Assembly: GCF_022808915.1 (NCBI RefSeq)
Contig: NZ_JAKZFS010000001.1
Span: 372,001-436,000, forward strand
Direction of reading: 5' to 3'
DNA: 64,000 nucleotides
Source: Fundidesulfovibrio terrae
GTDB taxonomy: Bacteria; Desulfobacterota; Desulfovibrionia; Desulfovibrionales; Desulfovibrionaceae
In this document: positions 1 through 8,414 of the stretch, piece by piece
Layout: every line of letters begins with the position of its first letter
Position numbering within the stretch: position 1 is the first letter of the stretch
The notes under the pieces: generated by a model
What the model was told of the DNA's origin: nothing
Databases searched by the model: none
The model's input: the letters and a program-made list of their open reading frames with translations, nothing else
Position numbers and translations under genes: made by a program

Positions 1-245
1 CGCGTGAGCCAGTGCCGGTCGAAATCCAGGGAGTAATAGGTGAGGAAGCCGCGCTGGGCGGCAAGCGAGCTCTCCATGCGCATGCCCGCGTCCAGGGCCT
101 GCATCTGGCGTTCGAAGATGTTGGTGAAGAACGCCTGGAGCCGGGTGCCGTACCAGAGCATGAACGACCCGCCGCCGACGGTCACGGCCATGAGCAGGCC
201 CAGGACCAGGTAGATGCGCAGGCGCAGGGAAACGTGGAGACGCAT
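1..245 (-). CDS. N-terminus of a membrane sensor protein, probably histidine kinase (partial)
   Basis: Only the first 81 residues are present; the gene runs off the left edge. A short basic N-terminus (MRLHVSLRLRIYLV) leads into one hydrophobic helix at about residues 8-31, then the start of a presumably periplasmic region. The stretch AAQRGFLTYYSLDFD resembles the beginning of the extracytoplasmic domain of membrane histidine kinases in Desulfovibrio-type genomes; that match is from memory, not a search. A chemoreceptor would begin similarly. The ATG at 245 has no clear ribosome binding site, since the bases before it are pyrimidine-rich. The catalytic part is not in view, so the kinase call is an inference. 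Confidence 0.55.
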   Translation of the reverse strand, partial: MRLHVSLRLRIYLVLGLLMAVTVGGGSFMLWYGTRLQAFFTNIFERQMQALDAGMRMESSLAAQRGFLTYYSLDFDRHWLT

Positions 246-322
246 GGAGGGATATTGCGGGCGCGCGCCAGGAAGTCAAGCGCGGGGGAGCCTTCGCGTT
301 GTCGGAACGTCCGGGAGGGGGC

Positions 323-1165
323 TTACCTGGCCTTGTCCAGCAGCGCGTCCAGCTGGGCCGCCACCTCGTCCGGGGTGCGGTGCAGGGGGGCGAGCGCGGC
401 CTCGGCCCGGCGCGGGTTCACCTCCACCCCGAGCTTTTGCGCCACCGCCTCCAGGGCCGCGTGCAGCGCGCCGGGTCCTTGCGTTCCCTGGTCCTTCCCG
501 TTCCCGCACGGTGCCTCGAGGGCCGCGAACCTGTCTCCACCGAGCCTTCCCAGCACCGTGCCCGGATATATCTCCCGCAGGACGTCGGCCACGCTTAAAA
601 GCAGGGCGTCGGCCTTGTCGTGGCCGTGGGCGGCGTTGATCTGCCTGAGCGTGGCCACGTTGACCACGAACAGGACGGCCGTCCGCTTGTCGCGGGCGCA
701 CTGGCGCAGCGCTTCCTCGGCCCGTGCCAGGAAGCCGTAGCGGTTGCGCAGCCCGGTGAGCGGGTCGCGTCCGGCCAGGTCGCGTTCCTGGTCGTAGAGC
801 ATGAGCAGTTGGGTGATGAGCAGGAGAAACGACAGGTAGGACAGGCTGTGCGAGACCACGCTGTAGAGGTGGTAGATGTTCTCGTCGAACCGCCTGCCGG
901 CCAGGTAGTCGGCCCCCTCGGTGGTCAGGGCGCAGGCGATGGCCGTGGCCAGCCCGATGCGCCAGCCCCCGGCCACGGTGAGCATGATGAGCGGCGTCAC
1001 GTAGACCACGGTGAGGTTGATCTCGAAGCCCGTCACGTAGTCCAGCCAGCCGATGCCCAGCAGGTAGAGGACGCCCAGGAGCGCGGTGCGGCGTTTGTCG
1101 CGCCGCATGGCGATGATCCTGTCGGACCACCAGGTGCGAAGCCTGGGCAGGGCGATGTCGGGCAT
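323..1165 (-). CDS. Membrane protein with a degenerate GGDEF domain
   Basis: This 280-residue protein has several hydrophobic segments over residues 28-125 (a MASE-like integral membrane sensor) followed by a GGDEF-type domain that begins at DPLTGLRNRYGF (134-145). The active-site motif reads GGDRF (209-213) rather than GG[DE]EF. The upstream metal-binding segment reads VNVATLRQINAAHGH where active cyclases have two aspartates and an N-D pair. Both changes should abolish diguanylate cyclase activity, so it is more likely a c-di-GMP or GTP receptor or a sensory scaffold. A strong Shine-Dalgarno (AGGAGGAC) overlaps the kup stop codon immediately upstream, so it is probably cotranscribed with kup. 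Confidence 0.8.
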   Translation of the reverse strand: MPDIALPRLRTWWSDRIIAMRRDKRRTALLGVLYLLGIGWLDYVTGFEINLTVVYVTPLIMLTVAGGWRIGLATAIACALTTEGADYLAGRRFDENIYHLYSVVSHSLSYLSFLLLITQLLMLYDQERDLAGRDPLTGLRNRYGFLARAEEALRQCARDKRTAVLFVVNVATLRQINAAHGHDKADALLLSVADVLREIYPGTVLGRLGGDRFAALEAPCGNGKDQGTQGPGALHAALEAVAQKLGVEVNPRRAEAALAPLHRTPDEVAAQLDALLDKAR

Positions 1166-1178
1166 GGGCGTCGTCCTC

Positions 1179-3074
1179 CTAGAAGCGCAGCTGCACGCCC
1201 AGCTCCAGGACGTGCTCGGGCGGGATGTTGTAGTAGGTGGCCGGGTTGGTGGCGTTGCGGTGCAGGAACACGAACAGCGCCCGGCGCAGCGGCCCCATGG
1301 ACGAATGCCTGGCGGGCACCAGGGCGATGCGTCCCAGGTAGAACTTGGCCGCCTTCACGTCCACGGGCAGCCCCTGGCGCGCGGCCAGGCGCAGGAGCGC
1401 CGGGGCGTCAGGGGTCTCCATGAAGCCGGTCCTGGCGATGACCCGGTGGATGCCCTGTCCCAGGTCGCTCACCTGCAGGCGCTGGGAGTCGGGCACCACG
1501 GGCACGTCCTCGGTGACGATGGAGAGCAGCACCACCTTCTCGTGCAGCATCCTGTTGGTGTTCAGATGCTGCAGGAGCATGGGCGGGATTTCCTTGCGGA
1601 AGGTGGAAAGGAACACCGCCGTGCCCGGCACGCGCGCGGGGTTGTCCGCCTCCACGCGCCTGACGAAGCGCTCGATGGGCAGCCGGTGCGAGAGCATGCG
1701 CCTGGCCAGGGTGCGCCAGCCGTCGCGCCAGGTGATCATGACCCCCATGAAGGCCACGGCCACGGCCACCGGGAACCAGCCGCCCGAGAGGAACTTGGTC
1801 AGGCACGATCCCAGGAAGGCCAGGTCCATGACCAGGAAGAGCGTCGTGAGGAGCCCCGCGCGCCACTCGGGCCAGCCCCACACGCCCACGGCCACGCGGT
1901 AGAAGAGCACCGCCGCTATGGTCAGCGTGGCCGTGACCGCGATGCCGTACGCCTCGGCCAGGTTCTCCGAGGCGCGGAACTCCAGGGCCAGGAACAGGCA
2001 TGCGGCCAGCATCATCCAGGTGACGAAGGGCAGGTGGATCTGCCCCTGGGTCCTGGCCGAGGTGTGCACCACCTGGAGCCTCGGCATGAAGCCCAGCTGG
2101 ATGGCCTGGCGGGTCTGGGAGTACACTCCGGAGATGATGGCCTGGGAGGCGATGATGGTGGCCGCCGTGGCCAGGATCACCAGGGGAACGGTCAGGGCGG
2201 CCGGGGCCAGGTTGTGGAAGGGCTCCTCGGCGGCCTCGGGCCGGGCCAGCAAAAGCGCCCCCTGCCCGAAATAGTTGAGCACGAGCGCGGGCAGGGCCAC
2301 CGCGAACCAGGCCAGCCGGATGGGGTTTTTGCCGAAGTGCCCCATGTCGGCGTGCAGGGCCTCGGCCCCGGTGACGCAGAGCACCACCGCGCCGAGCATG
2401 AGAAATCCGTGCAGGCCATGGGCCATGAAGAACCGCGCGCCCCAGACCGGGTTGGCGGCCGCCAGGATGTCCGGCCGGGCCAGAATGGGCGGGACGCCCA
2501 AGGCGGCGATGGCCGCGAACCACACCAGCATCACCGGGCCGAAGAGCCTGCCGATGGAGCCCGATCCGCGCGACTGCACGGCGAAAAGCCCCACGAGAAC
2601 GGCGCAGGCCAGGGGGAGCACCAGCGCCTTGGACTGCGGCGCGGCCACCTCCAAGCCCTCCAGTGCGGCCAGCACGGAGATCACCGGGGTGATGGCCCCG
2701 TCGCCGTAGAGAAGCGCCGCCCCGAACAGGGCCAGGAGCACCATGCGCCCGCCGGGCCGGGCGTCCGGGGTTCGGTGGAGCAGGGCCAGCATGGGAAATA
2801 TCCCCCCCTCGCCCTGGTCGTCCACGCGCAGCATGAACACCGCGTACTTGAGCCCCACCATGAGCAGGAGCGACCACAGGATGAGCGAGCATATCCCCAG
2901 CACGTTCTCCGGGGTGGGGTCAACGAGATGGAGTCCCGTGAAGCATGCCTTCATGGCGTACAGGGGCGAGGTGCCTATGTCGCCGAACACCACGCCCAGC
3001 GCCCCCAGGGCCAGCATCCTGGTGGAATGGGCACGGTGCTCCGGGTGGGGGTGGACTTCCTGAGGGGTGGACAT
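1179..3074 (-). CDS. kup: Kup-type low-affinity potassium/proton symporter
   Basis: This 631-residue inner-membrane protein has the Kup/HAK/KT signature near the N-terminus (GALGVVFGDIGTSPLYAM), about twelve hydrophobic segments and a hydrophilic C-terminal domain of roughly 180 residues. The length is normal for bacterial Kup. It imports K+ with protons. I chose the ATG at 3074 (MSTPQEVHPHPEH) because the frame upstream reads as non-protein sequence; the Shine-Dalgarno there is weak. The gene diverges from the ABC exporter gene across 124 bp and reads into the degenerate GGDEF gene, whose ribosome binding site overlaps its stop. I saw no riboswitch-like structure in the leader. Confidence 0.95.
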   Translation of the reverse strand: MSTPQEVHPHPEHRAHSTRMLALGALGVVFGDIGTSPLYAMKACFTGLHLVDPTPENVLGICSLILWSLLLMVGLKYAVFMLRVDDQGEGGIFPMLALLHRTPDARPGGRMVLLALFGAALLYGDGAITPVISVLAALEGLEVAAPQSKALVLPLACAVLVGLFAVQSRGSGSIGRLFGPVMLVWFAAIAALGVPPILARPDILAAANPVWGARFFMAHGLHGFLMLGAVVLCVTGAEALHADMGHFGKNPIRLAWFAVALPALVLNYFGQGALLLARPEAAEEPFHNLAPAALTVPLVILATAATIIASQAIISGVYSQTRQAIQLGFMPRLQVVHTSARTQGQIHLPFVTWMMLAACLFLALEFRASENLAEAYGIAVTATLTIAAVLFYRVAVGVWGWPEWRAGLLTTLFLVMDLAFLGSCLTKFLSGGWFPVAVAVAFMGVMITWRDGWRTLARRMLSHRLPIERFVRRVEADNPARVPGTAVFLSTFRKEIPPMLLQHLNTNRMLHEKVVLLSIVTEDVPVVPDSQRLQVSDLGQGIHRVIARTGFMETPDAPALLRLAARQGLPVDVKAAKFYLGRIALVPARHSSMGPLRRALFVFLHRNATNPATYYNIPPEHVLELGVQLRF

Positions 3075-3198
3075 GCCCGCAGCATAATCTTGTTTTTTAA
3101 CGGAAATCCAGCGGATTTTGCCTGCCCCGCCTGCCCGCCGGTTGCCTTGCTGGCCGATTCCGGGCATCACATGGCAAACGAGGATCAAAGGCCGCTCC

Positions 3199-5733
3199 AT
3201 GCAGCTTGGACCGAAACTGCCGGACAAGATCTACAAGAGGTCGCTCTTCTCCTGGGTGCTCACCAGCAACCTGAAGCTCCAGCTGATCCTGTTGCTGGTG
3301 ATCGTGGTGACGGTGGCCATCCGGGTGCTGCCCCTGGAGATGCAGAAGAAGATCATCAACGAGGCCATCGGCGAGCAGAAGGTCCACCTGCTGCTCATCT
3401 ACTGCGGCTACTACCTGGCGGCGGTGGTGTCGTCCTCGGCGCTCAAGTTCGTCATCAACGCCCTGCAGACCTACATCGGCCAGGAAGCCCTGGCCGACAT
3501 GCGCAAGAAGCTCTACGCCCACATCCTGACCCTGCCCATCAACTTCTTCCGCACCGCGAGCCCGGGCATGATCGTGTCCTCGCTGGTCACGGAAGTGGCC
3601 AACGCGGGCGACTTCATCGGCCAGGCCATCGCCGTGCCCGTGACCAACGTGCTGACGCTCCTGGCTTTCGCCGCGTATCTCTTCTACCTCAATCCGCTGC
3701 TGGCCGGGCTGTCCATGGTGCTCTATCCGCTGGCGCTCATCTTCGTGCCCATGATGCAGAAGCGCTCCAACGAGGCCAACCGCGAGCGAGTGGACACCGG
3801 GCGCACCATGTCCACCATGATCGGCGAGACGGTGTCGGGCATCCACGAGATCCACGGCAACGCCTCCTTCCGCCACGAGAACAATCGCTTCTCGGCCATC
3901 ACCGATCGGCAGTTCAAGGTGCGCTTGCGCTGGACCCTGTGGAAGTTCGGCATCAAGAACTCCAACAACTTCTTCCAGTCCCTGGGGCCGTTCGTGCTCT
4001 TCCTGGTGGGCGGCTGGCTGGCCATCAACGGCCGCTTCGACCTGGGCGCGCTGGTGGCCTTCCTCTCGGCCAACGAGAAGCTCTACGACCCCTGGAAGGA
4101 GCTCATGGACTTCTACCAGTCCTGGCAGGACGCCACGGTGAGCTACAACCGGGTCATGGAGTACTTCGCCGAGGACTGCGAGTTCACCCTGGAACCGGCC
4201 GAGGCCCGCGCGCCGCTCACCCTGCCCGGGAAAATCGACGTGAAGGACCTGGTCATGGAGGCCCAGGGCGGGGTCAAGCTCCTGAAGGGCGTGTCCGTAG
4301 CCGTGGAGCCGGGCCAGCACCTGGCCCTGGTGGGCTTTTCGGGCTCGGGCAAGTCCACCCTGGCCCTGTGCATCGCCCAGATCTATAAATATTCCTCGGG
4401 CCAGTGCCAGCTGGCCGGACACGAGATCGCGGACATGGCCAAGTCCGACCTGGCCGAGAACATGGGCTTCGTGCCGCAGCACCCCTTCATCTTCGAAGGC
4501 AGCATCAAGGAGAACCTGCTCTACTCGGTCAACTCGCGCAGCGTGGACAAGGGGCTCGATCCCAAGGAGCACGAGCCGAGCCTGGACCGGCTCATCGAGG
4601 TCATCCAGCAGGTGGGGCTTTTCCTGGACGTGCTGCGCTTCGGGCTGAACACGGTGTTCCGCAAGGGCAAGAAGGAACACTTGGTGCAAAAGCTCATCGC
4701 CGTGCGCGAGGCGTACTCCCGCGAGCAGGGCGAGGAGCTCAGGAACCTGGTGGAGTTCTTCGACGAGGGGCGCTACCTGGAATACTCGTCGGTGGCGGCC
4801 AACATCCTCTTCGGCAACCCCAACGACGACGCCTACCTGCCCGAAAACCTGGCCCGCAACGAGGAGTTCCTGACATTCTTGCGCGAGGCCGGACTGGAAG
4901 CCATGCTGGAGGACCTGGGCCGCAGCCTCACCATCCAGACCGTGGACATCCTGAAGAACGTGCCCGGCGCGGACGCATCCTTCTTCGAGCAGAGCCCCAT
5001 GCAACTCGAGGAGTTCGAGGCGTATTCGCAGCTGGCCGAGCGCCTGGAGCGCGGCGAGGGGATCTCCCCGGGGGACTCCCGCATGCTTTTGACCCTGGCC
5101 CTTCGCTACACCCCCGGCCGCCACGCCCTGGCCTCCCCGCCCACGGGGTTCCGGCGCAGGCTCCTTTCCGGGCGCGCCCTGTTCATGGAGCGCATCTCGG
5201 CCCTGCCCGGGGAGAAGGTCACCTTCTACCGGCGCGACAACTACATCCACTCCCAGACCATTCTGGACAACATCCTCTTCGGCAAGCTCAAGACCGAGAG
5301 CCCCAAGGTGATGGACAAGGTCAACAAGACCATCATCATGCTGCTCATCCAGGAGGACATGCTGGAACGCATCGTGGAACTGGGCCTGGACTTCCAGGTG
5401 GGCACCCAGGGCGACAGGCTCTCGGGCGGGCAGCGCCAGAAGGTGGCCCTGGCCCGGGCCTTCCTCAAGGAGCCGCCGCTTCTCCTGCTGGACGAGGCCA
5501 CGGCCGCCCTGGACAATGCCTCCCAGACGCGTATCCAGAATCTTCTGGATTCGAAGTGGAAGGGCCGCTCCACGGTGATCGCCGTGGTGCACAGGTTGGA
5601 CACCATCAAGGGATACGACAAGATCGCGGTCATGAAGGCCGGCCAGATCGTGGAAACGGGCTCCTACAAGGAGCTCATGGATAGAAGGGGGATGCTCTAT
5701 GAGCTCGTCCACGGAACAAAAGCCGGCGGGTAG
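3199..5733 (+). CDS. ABC exporter half-transporter with an unusually long ATPase domain
   Basis: This 844-residue protein has an N-terminal transmembrane exporter domain (roughly residues 20-330) and a C-terminal ATPase. Walker A is GFSGSGKST (379-387), followed by a Q-loop segment VPQHPFIFEG. The signature LSGGQRQK starts only at residue 741, then Walker B (LLLLDEATAALD) and an H-loop (VVHRLD). Walker A to signature spans about 355 residues instead of about 110, leaving some 240 extra residues. The post-Q-loop pattern recurs as IKENLLY, VAANILFG and ILDNILFG, which suggests internal duplication. The substrate is unknown. The ATG at 3199 follows an AAAGG Shine-Dalgarno. The stop lies inside the next gene, a 35-bp overlap implying coupled expression with the cyclic-nucleotide-binding protein. 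Confidence 0.88.
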   Translation: MQLGPKLPDKIYKRSLFSWVLTSNLKLQLILLLVIVVTVAIRVLPLEMQKKIINEAIGEQKVHLLLIYCGYYLAAVVSSSALKFVINALQTYIGQEALADMRKKLYAHILTLPINFFRTASPGMIVSSLVTEVANAGDFIGQAIAVPVTNVLTLLAFAAYLFYLNPLLAGLSMVLYPLALIFVPMMQKRSNEANRERVDTGRTMSTMIGETVSGIHEIHGNASFRHENNRFSAITDRQFKVRLRWTLWKFGIKNSNNFFQSLGPFVLFLVGGWLAINGRFDLGALVAFLSANEKLYDPWKELMDFYQSWQDATVSYNRVMEYFAEDCEFTLEPAEARAPLTLPGKIDVKDLVMEAQGGVKLLKGVSVAVEPGQHLALVGFSGSGKSTLALCIAQIYKYSSGQCQLAGHEIADMAKSDLAENMGFVPQHPFIFEGSIKENLLYSVNSRSVDKGLDPKEHEPSLDRLIEVIQQVGLFLDVLRFGLNTVFRKGKKEHLVQKLIAVREAYSREQGEELRNLVEFFDEGRYLEYSSVAANILFGNPNDDAYLPENLARNEEFLTFLREAGLEAMLEDLGRSLTIQTVDILKNVPGADASFFEQSPMQLEEFEAYSQLAERLERGEGISPGDSRMLLTLALRYTPGRHALASPPTGFRRRLLSGRALFMERISALPGEKVTFYRRDNYIHSQTILDNILFGKLKTESPKVMDKVNKTIIMLLIQEDMLERIVELGLDFQVGTQGDRLSGGQRQKVALARAFLKEPPLLLLDEATAALDNASQTRIQNLLDSKWKGRSTVIAVVHRLDTIKGYDKIAVMKAGQIVETGSYKELMDRRGMLYELVHGTKAGG

Positions 5734-6226
5734 CGCCTGCGGGTACAGCGATTTTCTGGACATCATGCGCGCCCTGCCCCTGTTCTCCAGGGTGCCCCTG
5801 GACGTGTGCAAGGTGCTGGCCTACCTGAGCACGGCGGAGACCTTCCAGGCCGGGGACGTCCTGGTGCGCCAGGGCGAGCACGCCGAGGCGTTCTACTACC
5901 TGACCTGCGGCCGGGCGTCCGTGAGCTGGAAGGACGGGGAGACCGAAGTGGAGCTCAAGACGCTGCGCGAGGGCGATTCCCTGGGCGGGCTGGCGCTGAT
6001 CCTTGGGGCCGGGAGCCTTTTCACCGTGCGCGCCGACGAGGAGACCGTGGCCATGACCCTTACGCGCGAGAAGTTCCAGAAGACGGTGCAGCGCTTCCCC
6101 CAGGTGGAGCCCGCCCTGCTGCAGGCCCTGGCCGAGCACGTCCTGGGCTGGGAGGAGCGCTTCCTCTCCCGTCATCCCCAGGAGTTCGCTTCCCTGGGGC
6201 AGGACTTCGGGCTCACCCTCTTCTGA
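5699..6226 (+). CDS. Cyclic-nucleotide-binding domain protein
   Basis: This 175-residue protein is essentially one cNMP-binding beta-roll. It begins with a linker (MSSSTEQKPAGSACGY), then LPLFSRVPLDVCKVLAYLSTAE and the cupin-like pattern GDVLVRQGEHAEAFYYLTCG ... LREGDSLGGLALILGAG. No DNA-binding helix-turn-helix follows, so it is not a full CRP-type regulator. Some residues usual in the cAMP phosphate-binding cassette are missing (no R-[ST]-A), so the ligand is uncertain. It overlaps the ABC exporter gene by 35 bp and probably acts with it as a soluble regulatory partner. A hairpin terminator follows directly. Confidence 0.82.
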   Translation: MSSSTEQKPAGSACGYSDFLDIMRALPLFSRVPLDVCKVLAYLSTAETFQAGDVLVRQGEHAEAFYYLTCGRASVSWKDGETEVELKTLREGDSLGGLALILGAGSLFTVRADEETVAMTLTREKFQKTVQRFPQVEPALLQALAEHVLGWEERFLSRHPQEFASLGQDFGLTLF

Positions 6227-6246
6227 TGCTCCGACGAAAGAAAAGA

Positions 6247-6280
6247 GCCGGGCCTGGGACATCCCAGGCCCGGCGATTTT
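6247..6280. terminator. Bidirectional rho-independent terminator between convergent genes
   Basis: A 13-bp perfect stem (GCCGGGCCTGGGA pairing with TCCCAGGCCCGGC around a CA loop) is followed on the plus strand by GATTTT and on the minus strand by CTCTTTTC. It sits between the cyclic-nucleotide-binding gene (ending 6226) and the convergent PEBP gene (ending 6311) and can serve both. Confidence 0.85.
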
Positions 6281-6310
6281 GCCGCCGGTCAATCCTGGCT
6301 GGAATCGGCC

Positions 6311-6859
6311 CTAACGCCCGTACCTGGCCGTGATGGCGGCCTTGCCCAGGGCGTGGGCATTCAGGTTGAACCCCACCATGGCCGCCGGTGAGTCCGGCCC
6401 CAGGTCCAAGCGATCCACGTCCAGGGCGAACACGGTGTACACATAGCGATGGGGCTTGTCCCCGGCTGGCGGACAGGCTCCCCCGAACCCCGGCTTACCG
6501 AAGTCGGTCCTTGACTGGACGCTGCCCGTGGGCAGGCCGGAGCCCTTTTCGTCCCCGGCTCCGGCAGGCAACCCCGCGGCCGAGGCCGGGATATTGAACA
6601 CCACCCAGTGCCACCAGCCGCTGCCCGTGGGCGCATCGGGGTCGTAGACCGTCACGGCGAAGCTCTTCGTGCCCTTCGGGACGTTTTCCCAGCGGAGTCC
6701 GGGCGACACGTTCGCGCCCTGGCATCCAAAGCCGTTCAGGATCTGACTGGCGGGGAGGTTTTTCCCCTCTGCGACATCCGGGCTCTCCAGCTTGAAATCC
6801 GAAGCAAAGGCGGCCGCCGCCCAGAAGAACGCAGCCAGAATGAAAACGGTCAATCTCAT
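6311..6859 (-). CDS. Secreted PEBP/RKIP-family protein (YbhB/YbcL-like)
   Basis: This 182-residue protein starts with a Sec signal peptide (MRLTVFILAAFFWAAAAFA, cleavage likely before SDF), so it is periplasmic. The mature part carries phosphatidylethanolamine-binding-protein hallmarks: LRWENVPKGTKSFAVTVYDPDAP, GWWHWVVFNIP and GDKPHRYVYTVFALD. Bacterial members are small ligand-binding proteins of unclear function. The ATG at 6859 has an AGGAGG Shine-Dalgarno 7-8 bases upstream, and longer upstream frames overlap the AraC gene, so this start is well supported. It lies 29 bp downstream of the AraC-type regulator on the same strand and may be cotranscribed or controlled by it. Confidence 0.93.
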   Translation of the reverse strand: MRLTVFILAAFFWAAAAFASDFKLESPDVAEGKNLPASQILNGFGCQGANVSPGLRWENVPKGTKSFAVTVYDPDAPTGSGWWHWVVFNIPASAAGLPAGAGDEKGSGLPTGSVQSRTDFGKPGFGGACPPAGDKPHRYVYTVFALDVDRLDLGPDSPAAMVGFNLNAHALGKAAITARYGR

Positions 6860-6888
6860 GGCATCCCTCCTGAAAGTGATGCCCCGAA

Positions 6889-7803
6889 CTAACAAGCCAG
6901 CCCCCGTCCGGTCTGTTCCGATCCGGCCAAATCCTGTGCGGTTCCGGCCGTGAAGCGCGCGATGTCGCTTGGCCTCACCCCGAAGCGCTCCCTGAACAGC
7001 ACGGCGAATCTGGAGGGCGAATCGTAGCCGCAGCGGCTTGCTGCCTCGGCCACGTTGGAGTGCCCGGCCTGAAGGAGGGAGAGGGCCGCGTTGAGGCGGA
7101 CGTCCTTGAGCACCTGCCTCAGACCAGCGCCCTCCTTGGCCAGATTGCGGCGAAGCGTCCTTTCGCTGACGCCCAGGCGCCCGGCCACTTCCAGGGCCGT
7201 CCATCCCCGGGCCGGATCCACGCTCACCAGGCGGGCGCACCGCGCCCGCCAGGCGTCTTCCGCCCGCCACAGCGCCGGGAAACAGGGGGTGCGCTCTGAC
7301 ACCAGCAGCACAAAGGCCTCCATGCACAACGAGAGAAGCCGTTCGTTGCCGGGGCAGGCAACGGCCATGTCCAGAAGATGGGCCAGCGAGCCCAGAAGCG
7401 GGGCGTCGGTCCTCACCCGCATTGAGTGAAGCGAAAAAACTTCCGGCACGTCCGGAACGCCGTAGGCGGCCGCCACCCTGGCGACCGTGTCGGGACAGAG
7501 GGAGAGGCACAGGGCGAGATAGCCCGCCCCGCGAGGGCTGGGCTTGTTTTCGATGGTCACCTCGCATTGGGCGGGCAGCAGGAACATGTCCCCTTCACGG
7601 ACACTCAGGCTGTCCTCTCCCAGATACAGGGTCTTTTGTCCCTTCAGGACCAGCACGCAGGCGGAATGCGGCAGGCTCACGGAACGCAGCCGGTGCCCCG
7701 TAATGCAGGACACCGCTCCGACGTAGGGCAGGCGGGTGCTCCCCTGGGGGGGCGTGCCCGAGATGAGCGGCCTCAAATGGGCCTCGATGTCATGGTGGCG
7801 CAT
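6889..7803 (-). CDS. AraC-family transcriptional regulator
   Basis: This 304-residue protein has an N-terminal cupin-like sensor (LVLKGQKTLYLGEDSLSVREGDMFLLPA) and a C-terminal double helix-turn-helix (WTALEVAGRLGVSERTLRRNLAKEG, then NVAEAASRCGYDSPSRFAVLFRERFG with the usual PSDIAR ending). It resembles AraC regulators with an AraC_N (PF06719-like) sensor. I chose the ATG at 7803 because a GAGGAG Shine-Dalgarno sits just upstream; more distal starts would run into the promoter region of the Fur-family gene. Transcribed divergently from that gene and immediately upstream of the PEBP gene, its likely first target. Confidence 0.9.
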   Translation of the reverse strand: MRHHDIEAHLRPLISGTPPQGSTRLPYVGAVSCITGHRLRSVSLPHSACVLVLKGQKTLYLGEDSLSVREGDMFLLPAQCEVTIENKPSPRGAGYLALCLSLCPDTVARVAAAYGVPDVPEVFSLHSMRVRTDAPLLGSLAHLLDMAVACPGNERLLSLCMEAFVLLVSERTPCFPALWRAEDAWRARCARLVSVDPARGWTALEVAGRLGVSERTLRRNLAKEGAGLRQVLKDVRLNAALSLLQAGHSNVAEAASRCGYDSPSRFAVLFRERFGVRPSDIARFTAGTAQDLAGSEQTGRGLAC

Positions 7804-7922
7804 GCCAAGCTCCTCACGCAGCAGGGTAGCCCGGCGAAGCGGCAAGCGCAAAACGCCTTCCTCGTGGCCCTGCCAAGGCGCATCGACAATATCTTCCGCA
7901 CCTTTTGAAGGCAATGCGCGGT

Positions 7923-7951
7923 TTGACACCCGGGCGCATCCCGGATACGAG
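7923..7951 (+). promoter_or_regulatory. Candidate sigma-70 promoter of the Fur-family gene
   Basis: A perfect -35 hexamer TTGACA (7923-7928) is followed after 17 bp by TACGAG (7946-7951), a weak -10. The predicted start is about 19 bases before the ATG at 7977. The -35 is convincing and the -10 is not, so this is a moderate call from pattern alone. Confidence 0.45.
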
Positions 7952-7976
7952 CCAAAAAATTGCGCGGGAGCCATCG

Positions 7977-8414
7977 ATGCAAGACGCCTACGTCCTGTTC
8001 GCCGATTACGCTCAAAGGGAGCACCTCAAGATGACGCCGCAACGGCGCCACATCCTGGACGTGTTCCTGGAACAGCAGGGGCACGTCACTTCCGAGGAAC
8101 TCTACGAGAAGGTCAAGTCCACCTACAAGACCATCGGCCAAGCCACGGTCTACCGCACGCTGAAGTTGCTCTCGGGCTCGGGCGTGGCCAAGGAGGTGGA
8201 CTTCGGCGACGGCGTCACCCGCTACGAGCGCCAGGAAGGCGACGACCACCACGACCACCTCATCTGCGAGTCCTGCGGCAAGAACGTGGAAGTGCTGGAC
8301 GAGACCATCGAGAAGCTCCAGGAAGAGGTGGCCGCGCGCCACGGCTTCAGGCTCACCCGCCACAAGATGTACCTCTACGGCATCTGCCCGGACTGCCAGG
8401 GCAAGGGCCGCTGA
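7977..8414 (+). CDS. fur: Fur-family ferric uptake regulator
   Basis: This 145-residue protein has the N-terminal winged helix (LKMTPQRRHILDVFLEQQGHV, TYKTIGQATVYRTLKLLSGSG) and the C-terminal dimerisation domain with the metal-site motif HHDHLIC and zinc-binding pairs CESC and CPDC. These favour Fur over Zur or PerR, though the paralogue cannot be fixed by eye. Fur with Fe(II) represses iron-uptake genes. The ATG at 7977 follows GGGAG; the frame extends upstream only through promoter-like DNA. Two candidate Fur boxes lie about 5.6-6.2 kb away in the feo cluster, so this is the natural candidate regulator there. Confidence 0.9.
   Translation: MQDAYVLFADYAQREHLKMTPQRRHILDVFLEQQGHVTSEELYEKVKSTYKTIGQATVYRTLKLLSGSGVAKEVDFGDGVTRYERQEGDDHHDHLICESCGKNVEVLDETIEKLQEEVAARHGFRLTRHKMYLYGICPDCQGKGR

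Noticed and set aside
3075-3198. A riboswitch in the kup/ABC divergent region
   Set aside because: Only 124 bp shared by two promoters; I found no conserved riboswitch core by eye, so nothing is claimed.
1086-4388. A 1100-codon open frame on the plus strand opposite kup and into the ABC exporter gene
   Set aside because: It is rich in His/Gly/Gln/Arg with no domain and lies antisense to well-supported genes. Long antisense frames are expected at this GC content.
3097-5811. A 904-codon minus-strand open frame across the ABC exporter gene
   Set aside because: Valine/Glu/His-rich shadow of the exporter; no ribosome binding site or recognisable domain.
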